Source: a virus. From it: 37,908 nucleotides of DNA. Under the pieces are notes generated by a model. The model ran no database searches and was not told where the DNA came from. It saw only the letters and a list, made by a program, of their open reading frames with translations. A program made the translations under genes and the position numbers. This document shows positions 31,818 to 37,200 of the stretch, piece after piece (position 1 is the stretch's first letter; each line of letters opens with the position of its first letter). The DNA is taken from IMG/VR virus record IMGVR_UViG_3300031240_000022, positions 1 to 37,908 of that record. One strand, given 5' to 3'.

Positions 31818-32399
31818 CTAGTTAGTCGTCCAATTGAATTGCACGTTTCCACATACGCCATGGGTGGGATCATTGGGGGCCACGATCCACGTTGCCCAGT
31901 TCCCGTTAGGGTAGAATGACGACGCCGGGTAATACTGAAGATTACCGCCAAGCAACGTAACGGGTGCCTGGTAAGTAATCTGACCGTTGTTATCGACGTG
32001 AAAGAAGCGGCAAGACGTAGTTTGTGACAGGTAATTGAACCCCGGCGACTGGTTCCGCGCCATGATAAGGTTATAGCTTGCTCCGCTTCCCCCGCAGTCA
32101 AGGTTCATGTTATTCGCACCTGCAAACCCGTTCCCGCGAAGTGATGCGACATACCAATTGCCGAAAACGTCGATTCCCTGTGAATACGAAAAAAACATAT
32201 TGTATGTCTGTCCCTCGCACCGATACGTTCCGACTAGCGTAGTATATCCGCCACACCTCTGCCCGGGAAGCGGGTCAGCGGACGAAATGCAGTAGCTACC
32301 CGGAGTAAGTGCAGATTTCGTCGACGCAACCGGATCGTCAATCTTCGCCTCGCCACACGCGCCAACCAAGAACACCAATGCCAGTAACAGTCTTTTCAT
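31818..32399 (-). CDS. Secreted lipoprotein with Cys-rich beta domain (193 aa)
   Basis: Start ATG 32399, with AGGA nine bases upstream, giving a proper signal MKRLLLALVFLVGACGEAK (Cys15 lipidated). The mature part is strand-rich with six cysteines (YC, RC, RCEG, DCGG, SCRF, VCGN) and aromatic residues. It is set inside a DNA-metabolism operon, so it is not a lysis gene. A surface-exposed exclusion or host-modifying role is the likeliest inference. It resembles no family I know. A second lipoprotein of this kind sits at 3031-3447. Confidence 0.78.
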   Translation of the reverse strand: MKRLLLALVFLVGACGEAKIDDPVASTKSALTPGSYCISSADPLPGQRCGGYTTLVGTYRCEGQTYNMFFSYSQGIDVFGNWYVASLRGNGFAGANNMNLDCGGSGASYNLIMARNQSPGFNYLSQTTSCRFFHVDNNGQITYQAPVTLLGGNLQYYPASSFYPNGNWATWIVAPNDPTHGVCGNVQFNWTTN

Positions 32400-32415
32400 G
32401 TTCGATCCTTTCGTT

Positions 32416-32739
32416 TCAGTCGTTTCCGATCTTGATATCTGATTTTGCCCTATCGGATACAAAGTTAAACACGCGCGGCAATAGTTCGTCAAGGCATCCG
32501 CCGCGCTGTGTACAGAGAAGATCAAGGTACGTAATGCAATCGGCAATCGCATCTAGGACATCGTCGTTTGTAAGGTGCGCCTTGCGCCTTTTTTCGCCCG
32601 ACACACCTAGCATTGCGGCGGCAAGTTCGCCAAGTTCCTCTTGTGCGCAAAGCACAAGGCCGAAGTCAGTGTGTCCCTTGCCTCCGAAGGCAGTCTTGCA
32701 CCGAAGCATATTCTTTTCGGAAAACTCTTTCATGTTCAT
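32416..32739 (-). CDS. MazG-like NTP pyrophosphohydrolase (107 aa)
   Basis: ATG 32739 has AAGGAGATC upstream, which decides this start. The fold is all-alpha with the signature E34-E35-x2-E38 (QEELGELAAAML) and D63-x3-D67 (LDAIADCITYLD). These residues hold Mg2+ and the triphosphate. Family members hydrolyse NTPs or dNTPs, and some lower (p)ppGpp-linked starvation signals; in phages they may tune nucleotide pools. It lies between the recombination fusion and a lipoprotein. Confidence 0.75.
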   Translation of the reverse strand: MNMKEFSEKNMLRCKTAFGGKGHTDFGLVLCAQEELGELAAAMLGVSGEKRRKAHLTNDDVLDAIADCITYLDLLCTQRGGCLDELLPRVFNFVSDRAKSDIKIGND

Positions 32740-32867
32740 TGCGTGATCTCCTTCATAAAACGCTGGTAGTTTCGTAAGTCCGCTGCGCCGAAACCGCAAA
32801 AAGGCGCGGCATCAACCCTTACCGTCACTTTGATACGACTGACGCGGTTCGCCTTTGTCGGTATCTG

Positions 32868-32896
32868 TATCTAGCAACGGAAAACTAGGCCAGCAA
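32868..32896 (-). promoter_or_regulatory. Leftward promoter candidate before the MazG-like gene
   Basis: On the minus strand, -35 TTGCTG (32896-32891), 17 bp, -10 TAGATA (32873-32868). It would start at about 32861, giving a 120-base leader. In that leader, GCGCC (with its T-run) and GGCGC flank GCGGTTTC, a possible hairpin. The boxes are weaker than those of the leaderless promoters. Confidence 0.4.
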
Positions 32897-32898
32897 AA

Positions 32899-34644
32899 TC
32901 AGTCGTTTCCGCCCAATTCCTCATAGGTCGCCAAACCAAGTCCAGCGCCAGGGAACACCACGCGAGTCAACAGTGTTGCGCAAGTCTTCTGCAACATGGC
33001 CCGGCGATTCTTCTGCCACGGGTTGCGATCGTCGCGGACCTTTTCTCCAGACTTGCCAACCGGCTTAGGGGCAAGTTCAAGAGTCGTAATCCCCGCTTGT
33101 ACCGCTTCCTCGATTGAGTAGGTGTACGATACCTCTCTTCCTTGCGGCCACGACTTGCGCCGCGCAACATAGGTGCATTGGGTCATCGTCGACTCGGTCA
33201 TGATGAAGTATTCGCAATCAGGGTGCGATTCGGCGAGATGAATCACCAAGTGCGCCTTGGGGGCAAGTTGCTTGCCCTGTCCGGCGTCCATCGGCCAAAA
33301 CATGTCCAGTGCCTCTACTCCGCAGTAACCCATTGCGCGCCCGCGTGCCATCGCCGCGAAGATCTGTTCCTCGGTTGAATACTTCGAAAACAGGCGCGAT
33401 TCATGAAGAATCTTCGCCATCTTCATGGCGCCACCGGGAGAGGTAGGCTCTAGCTGTTTCGTGAATTCAGCCACGACAAGCGCGCGAGGTTCAACGATCG
33501 TATCAACGTGAGGGACAATGCCATGCCCCGCGTCAGTGGTGACCGGCAACACTCCTGTATTTACAGTCGGGTCCGGGGTGTCTGACGCGGGGCTTTCCGC
33601 CTTGGCTGGCGTCACAACGGTCTGACTTGGCTCATTGGCCGCTTTCGTTTCGTTTTCCACCGTTGCACTTCCCTTTTCAATGGGGGGAACATTACCGGGC
33701 GAGAATGCCCGATTGATCACGTTTGCAGTATCTTCGCCGAAATCGTCGACATCGTCAAGGTTGTAATTCGCCGATGCTGTCACGGTCGGCCTTCGTTCAT
33801 CGTAGATATCTTCGAAGCGGATGGGCGCGTTGACAGCAAGGCCGACAAGCCTCCTTGATAGCATGACAACGTCCATGCACGCAACTAGATTCGCGCGAAC
33901 GGCCTTGTTTGACTTCCAAAACGGTTCCATGACGGTCGCGGCGTTGTGCGCATAGGTGCCATCGTCATTCTTGAGAAACGCACCATCGGCCGACCGAGCT
34001 ATGACAGCGTCAAAGATTCGGTCAAGGCTTCCGTAGGTTTGCAGAAGTTCCGTTGCCGTCTTCTTTCCGACCCCCTTGCAGCCTGGAACGTTGTCCGACG
34101 TATCGCCGGTTAGCGCAAGCCAATCGCCGATCTGACGCGGAGCAACACCGAATTTCTCAGACACAACGTCCGTATCGATCAATACCCAATCATGCGTTCG
34201 GAGGACCTTGGTGTGGTCGCCGGCAAGCTGGCACAAGTCCTTATCGTGACTTGCGATCACAACGTCATGGCCAAGCGCCAACGCCGCATCATGCGCGGTC
34301 GCAATGACATCGTCCGCCTCGAAACCCTCGGCTCGCCAGCAAAGATAACCCTCGGCCTTGAGCTTTTCGATCGTGCCGTCGAATAGGCCATAGAACGATG
34401 CGGGCTTTTTCTCGCGCTGCGCCTTGTATTCGACATACAGATCGCGGCGCCACGACTTGCGATCATCGCAGCAGATCGCCACCAACGCGTCAGACCCGAC
34501 CATGCCGCTGCACTGGCGGACGCCCGCGATCGTGATGTCTTGGACTTTCGAGATCGAGTCCGTTTCCGCGACCACGTGCCAAGCGGCATGGTAAAGCGCG
34601 GAAATGTCAATCAAGAGGACCGTCGGCTTTTCGTTGTTTTCCAT
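32899..34644 (-). CDS. Fusion of 5'-3' exonuclease (FEN) and RecT-like single-strand annealing protein
   Basis: A 581-residue two-domain protein. Residues 7-215 are a Pol I-type 5' nuclease: D13 (LLIDIS), D60-D61, EADD (109-112), D134/D136 (SHDKD) and D181/D184 (LTGDTSDN), then the helix-hairpin-helix GVGKKTATELL. After an extended Pro/Ala/Thr-rich linker (about 320-395), residues 400-581 look like a RecT/Bet annealase: ARGRAMGYCGVEALDM, RRKSWPQGREVSYTYS, then DRNPWQKNRRAMLQKTCATL and ATYEELG at the end. The start is ATG 34644; the frame upstream runs only through the 18-bp array. The protein would resect 5' ends and anneal the exposed strand. Exonuclease and annealase are usually separate genes. 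Confidence 0.85.
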   Translation of the reverse strand: MENNEKPTVLLIDISALYHAAWHVVAETDSISKVQDITIAGVRQCSGMVGSDALVAICCDDRKSWRRDLYVEYKAQREKKPASFYGLFDGTIEKLKAEGYLCWRAEGFEADDVIATAHDAALALGHDVVIASHDKDLCQLAGDHTKVLRTHDWVLIDTDVVSEKFGVAPRQIGDWLALTGDTSDNVPGCKGVGKKTATELLQTYGSLDRIFDAVIARSADGAFLKNDDGTYAHNAATVMEPFWKSNKAVRANLVACMDVVMLSRRLVGLAVNAPIRFEDIYDERRPTVTASANYNLDDVDDFGEDTANVINRAFSPGNVPPIEKGSATVENETKAANEPSQTVVTPAKAESPASDTPDPTVNTGVLPVTTDAGHGIVPHVDTIVEPRALVVAEFTKQLEPTSPGGAMKMAKILHESRLFSKYSTEEQIFAAMARGRAMGYCGVEALDMFWPMDAGQGKQLAPKAHLVIHLAESHPDCEYFIMTESTMTQCTYVARRKSWPQGREVSYTYSIEEAVQAGITTLELAPKPVGKSGEKVRDDRNPWQKNRRAMLQKTCATLLTRVVFPGAGLGLATYEELGGND

Positions 34645-34647
34645 TAC
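34630..34647. repeat. 18-bp direct repeat, left copy
   Basis: TTCGTTGTTTTCCATTAC here and at 35144-35161 are identical; each spans the first ATG of a gene (the FEN-annealase here). The sequence between is the hexapeptide gene. Read on the minus strand, both copies carry TAATGGAAAACAACGAA, encoding MENNE. Confidence 0.85.
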
Positions 34648-34660
34648 ATTACACCCGCGC

Positions 34661-35158
34661 CTAGCCGTACACCTGCGCATAGCCGTGCACCTGCGCATCG
34701 CCGTACACCCGCGCATAGCCGTGCACCTGCGCATCGCCGTACACCCGCGCATCGCCGAACACCTGCGCATCGCCGTACACCTGCGCATAGCCGTACACCT
34801 GCGCATCGCCGTACACCCGCGCATAGCCGTGCACCTGCGCACCGCCGAACACCTGCGCATAGCCGTACACCTGAGCATCGCCGTACACCCGCGCACCGCC
34901 GAACACCTGCGCATCGCCGTACACCCGCGCATCGCCGAACACCTGCGCATCGCCGTACACCCGCGCATCGCCGTGCACCTGCGCATCGCCGTACACCCGC
35001 GCATTGCCGTACACCTGCGCATCGCCGAACACATAAACAGATGCTTCTACCGTTGCAGTATCGGCGATCCACCCGCCTCCGTTGACATGGCGATGCGCCG
35101 CGACTAATCCGAATCCAAAGTCAAACATGTTTTCCATCATTTCTTCGTTGTTTTCCAT
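34661..35158 (-). CDS. Hexapeptide-repeat, left-handed beta-helix protein (165 aa)
   Basis: ATG 35158 (MENNEEMMEN) overlaps the upstream stop (TAATG). Residues 43-165 are 20 repeats of V-[YFH]-G-[DYGN]-A-[QR] plus a partial one, preceded by degenerate hexads (IADTAT, VEASVY). Such repeats fold as a left-handed parallel beta-helix, with Val and Ala inside and the other positions outside. The protein ends directly after the last VYG. It has no signal peptide, so it is probably cytoplasmic or a virion part. Related repeats occur in acyltransferases, but no catalytic domain is attached. A binding surface or rod is the best guess. Confidence 0.78.
   Translation of the reverse strand: MENNEEMMENMFDFGFGLVAAHRHVNGGGWIADTATVEASVYVFGDAQVYGNARVYGDAQVHGDARVYGDAQVFGDARVYGDAQVFGGARVYGDAQVYGYAQVFGGAQVHGYARVYGDAQVYGYAQVYGDAQVFGDARVYGDAQVHGYARVYGDAQVHGYAQVYG
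34664..35032 (-). repeat. 18-bp tandem array, about 20.5 units
   Basis: The unit on the minus strand is GTGTACGGCGATGCGCAG (one hexapeptide). Units vary at codon 2 (TAC, TTC, CAC), codon 4 (GAT, TAT, GGT, AAT) and codon 6 (CAG, CGG). I see just one silent change (GCT for GCG, near 34858). All six frames stay open because the unit has no stop codon in any frame. Confidence 0.92.
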
Positions 35159-35161
35159 TAC
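35144..35161. repeat. 18-bp direct repeat, right copy
   Basis: Identical to 34630-34647, 514 bp away. It covers the TAATG junction between the small gene at 35158-35349 and the hexapeptide gene. Recombination between copies would remove the hexapeptide gene cleanly and join the upstream gene to the FEN-annealase with the same TAATG junction. Confidence 0.85.
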
Positions 35162-35349
35162 CATCCCCCGCAAGGAATCTGTGAGCGAATTAGTTTGCGT
35201 TTCTTCGCGTCGGACCATCCCGACGGGACCTTGACCGAGTTTTTGCGACCGACGAAAATTCCAGCACGGCACAATAGCTCAACTTCTACGTAGGCCAGAT
35301 CCCAGACGTTCGAAGCCGTGATCCTTGAGAGCCATACCGCTGGTTCCAT
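35158..35349 (-). CDS. Hypothetical protein, first gene of the recombination operon (63 aa)
   Basis: ATG 35349 follows a promoter whose -10 is nine bases upstream. Basic C-terminus (KVPSGWSDAKKRKLIRSQI) and a hydrophobic middle (VWDLAYVEVELLCRAGIFVG). Its TAA overlaps the ATG of the hexapeptide gene. No family is recognised. A DNA-binding regulator is conceivable. Confidence 0.65.
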   Translation of the reverse strand: MEPAVWLSRITASNVWDLAYVEVELLCRAGIFVGRKNSVKVPSGWSDAKKRKLIRSQIPCGGW

Positions 35350-35358
35350 GATTTAAGT

Positions 35359-35387
35359 ACAATGGACTAAATCGCCGCGCCAGTCAA
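35359..35387 (-). promoter_or_regulatory. Leftward promoter of the recombination operon
   Basis: On the minus strand, -35 TTGACT (35387-35382), 17 bp, -10 CATTGT (35364-35359). The ATG at 35349 is nine bases from the -10, so the leader would be only a few bases long. It is divergent from, and next to, the rightward promoter at 35396-35424. Confidence 0.6.
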
Positions 35388-35395
35388 GAAATCTT

Positions 35396-35424
35396 TTGCA
35401 TCTTTTCGATTCATGACCTAATGT
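35396..35424 (+). promoter_or_regulatory. Rightward promoter of the 35476 gene
   Basis: -35 TTGCAT (35396-35401), 17 bp, -10 TAATGT (35419-35424). A start near 35431 gives a leader of about 45 bases carrying an SD (GAAAGGA) before ATG 35476, unlike the leaderless leftward promoters. Confidence 0.65.
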
Positions 35425-35475
35425 GTCTTTACACCGACTCGGCGCCGCGAGGCGTCAACGCACGAAAGGATTACC

Positions 35476-35955
35476 ATGACCGACACTACTGAGAAGAAGC
35501 CCCGGAAGACCACCACCCCGACTGAGCGCCTGGATAACGTAGGCAAGCGCGCCGCGAAGTCCGCTACCTTGGCCGACAAGGGCCGCGCTAAGCTCGTCAA
35601 GACGTTGCATGGGTGGGGCCTGGTTGCCACTGTATCGCCTCCGGAGACGACGCAGGAGCTTGCCGCCATCGCTTCGAAGGCCCATGTCGATGGGTTCACC
35701 CCCCCGAAGGCCACGCGCGCCACGCGCGCTGTGGCGACGAACGATTACAAGGAAGGTGATGCGCTTCAGCTTGTTCCCGATTTCGAGGGGGCGTATGCGG
35801 CTGTCTACTCTGCCGAGGAACGCGCGTCGATGACTTACGAGTTCTATGACGAGGTTAACAAGGTTGCCGTGATCAAGACTTCGTCTCCGCGCCAAATGGC
35901 GGCCAAGCTGAAGCATATTCAGCGAAAGGCCGTTGACACGACGGGCGCCGAGTAG
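35476..35955 (+). CDS. Basic protein with its own promoter and terminator (159 aa)
   Basis: SD GAAAGGA. The N-terminus is strongly basic (EKKPRKTTTPTERLDNVGKR); the middle is Ala/Thr/Val-rich and the C-terminus folded-looking (ASMTYEFYDEVNKVAVIKTS). No known domain is recognised. It stands alone between a strong promoter and a stem-loop terminator, so it is a separate transcription unit and probably abundant. The basic tail suggests DNA or RNA binding. A nucleoid-like or host-takeover protein is plausible but unproven. Confidence 0.75.
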   Translation: MTDTTEKKPRKTTTPTERLDNVGKRAAKSATLADKGRAKLVKTLHGWGLVATVSPPETTQELAAIASKAHVDGFTPPKATRATRAVATNDYKEGDALQLVPDFEGAYAAVYSAEERASMTYEFYDEVNKVAVIKTSSPRQMAAKLKHIQRKAVDTTGAE

Positions 35956-36004
35956 TAACCTTTTAATTGATCGTTTGTCGCAGATCATAAAAACCGACAC
36001 GGCC

Positions 36005-36027
36005 GCAGGCACGTTACGCCTGCTTTT
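36005..36027 (+). terminator. Rho-independent terminator
   Basis: GCAGGC (36005-36010) pairs with GCCTGC (36018-36023) around a seven-base loop, directly followed by TTTT. It sits 50 bases after the preceding stop codon. Confidence 0.8.
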
Positions 36028-36077
36028 GCGCGGTTCTTATCGGTGCTACATCGGTGGTTCGAATCCACGGCCGCGCA
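36028..36077 (+). other. tRNA-like acceptor/T-arm element
   Basis: GCGCGGT (36028-36034) can pair with GCCGCGC (36070-36076), and GGTGG-TTCGAAT-CCACG (36053-36069) resembles a T-arm with four good pairs, including the TTCGA loop. Only 18 bases lie between acceptor and T-arm, so D- and anticodon arms are absent. It is not a canonical tRNA; it could be a tRNA remnant, a minihelix, or an att-like sequence. Confidence 0.4.
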
Positions 36078-36078
36078 C

Positions 36079-36181
36079 TGACGCTAGAAGTGCCAAACAT
36101 AAATGCACGCGACAGTGGAGCGCAAGCAGGCTCAAACCTACGCCACGCCGTTAGATGTCTCCCCGGCCCGAGCTAGCGTCA
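36079..36181. repeat. 9-bp inverted repeat with 85-bp spacer
   Basis: TGACGCTAG (36079-36087) and CTAGCGTCA (36173-36181) are exact complements. They lie between the tRNA-like element and the homing-endonuclease gene. The pairing is perfect but short. Confidence 0.4.
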
Positions 36182-36229
36182 ACTATTCGAGGTATTGCGT
36201 CACCTTCTCCAAGGCGCATAAGGAGAAAC

Positions 36230-36664
36230 ATGATCACGGACGAATGGCTGTCTGGATTCATAGACGGCGAAGGATCCATAGGGATCGCCGGACACGGCGG
36301 ATCTTTGCAGCCTCGTTTTAGAATTAACCAACGTGATGACGATGGCGATCTTGTGCGCGCAATACGCGAATACATCGGACTCGGTACGTTACACGGAAAG
36401 TATGACAGGAAAAATATCAACGCAAAGCCTCAGCTTGCGTATTGCCTAGTTGGCTCCGATTGCAATGCGTTAACGGCAATCCTGGACCGCGCTCCTTTGC
36501 GTTCAAAGAAGCGGTTTGAATATCCGCACTGGAAGAAGGCGGTAGAGATTTACTCAAACAACTTGTGCAATAGGTGGTCAGGCGATCTCGTGGCACGTGG
36601 CGCAATGTTGCAACCACTGAAAGACAAAATCGAGGCATCTCGCCTATATATCGGAGCACGATAA
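36230..36664 (+). CDS. LAGLIDADG homing endonuclease, single-motif (144 aa)
   Basis: ATG 36230 follows a strong SD (AAGGAGA). The motif LSGFIDGEGSIGI (7-19) is the LAGLIDADG helix with catalytic Asp12/Glu14. Single-motif members act as homodimers that cut long DNA sites and copy themselves into them. No intron or intein host is seen, so it looks free-standing. Its stop shares bases with the methyltransferase start (TAATG). Confidence 0.85.
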   Translation: MITDEWLSGFIDGEGSIGIAGHGGSLQPRFRINQRDDDGDLVRAIREYIGLGTLHGKYDRKNINAKPQLAYCLVGSDCNALTAILDRAPLRSKKRFEYPHWKKAVEIYSNNLCNRWSGDLVARGAMLQPLKDKIEASRLYIGAR

Positions 36665-37200
36665 TGGGACCTTTCTCAGCGGTGGTAGCGGACCCTCCGT
36701 GGTTTTTCAAAGACTCGCTTCCGGGCGAGACACGCGGAGCGGTTAAGCAGTATCAATGCATGTCAACGCATGACATTTGCAACATGTCATTGCCACCGAT
36801 CTATGACAATGCGCTTCTGTTTCTTTGGCGAGTGTCGTCGATGGTTCGCGAGGCGTATGACGTCGTCCATCACTGGGGATTTAATCCTCATTCCGAGATC
36901 GTCTGGCGCAAGCTCACGGCAACCGGCAAAGAAGCATTCGGCATGGGCAGGATCGTTCGCGGCGCCCACGAAACTTGCATCATTGCGAAGCGCGGGAATC
37001 CGATTATCGTTTCGTCTTCCTTGCGGTCGATTTTCTCTGCAAAGGTTGGCGAGCATTCGGAGAAGCCGGACGCGTTCTATGATATCGTCGAAAAGATCAC
37101 AGGAACACACACCGCCAAGGTGGAGCTTTTTGCGCGTAAGCAACGGCCAGGCTGGACTTGCCTTGGACTTGAGTCCGACGGAACGGATTTCCGCAAGTGA
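36664..37200 (+). CDS. MT-A70-type adenine methyltransferase (178 aa)
   Basis: The motif DPPW (10-13; ADPPWFFK) is the catalytic motif of the MT-A70 family, which methylates N6 of adenine. The SAM-binding part follows (LFLWRVSSM; ITGTHTAKVELFARK at the end). It ends GTGA-overlapped with the helicase. In phages this enzyme typically protects DNA from restriction or marks replicated DNA. The site recognised is not deducible. Confidence 0.83.
   Translation: MGPFSAVVADPPWFFKDSLPGETRGAVKQYQCMSTHDICNMSLPPIYDNALLFLWRVSSMVREAYDVVHHWGFNPHSEIVWRKLTATGKEAFGMGRIVRGAHETCIIAKRGNPIIVSSSLRSIFSAKVGEHSEKPDAFYDIVEKITGTHTAKVELFARKQRPGWTCLGLESDGTDFRK

Noticed and set aside
34664-35032. CRISPR array
   Set aside because: The units are contiguous 18-bp coding repeats without spacers, and no cas genes are present.
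34664-35032. Diversity-generating retroelement variable region
   Set aside because: Some variation is at adenines, but there is no reverse transcriptase and no template repeat in the window.
34645-35034. N-terminal extension of the FEN-annealase into the array (to give a 711-residue protein)
   Set aside because: The extension reads only Met-Arg-Cys-Thr repeats out of frame with the hexapeptide gene. The ATG at 34644 is preceded by the duplicated start context and gives the normal 5'-nuclease N-terminus.
34661-35107. Several long overlapping frames, in both directions, across the 18-bp array
   Set aside because: An 18-bp unit without stop codons keeps all frames open. Only the frame giving V-x-G-x-A hexapeptides has a coupled start (TAATG) and a known fold; the Arg/Pro/His and Cys/Met/Arg versions are artefacts.
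36028-36077. Canonical tRNA gene
   Set aside because: No D-arm or anticodon arm fits between the acceptor-like and T-arm-like parts, and one T-stem pair is a G-G mismatch.
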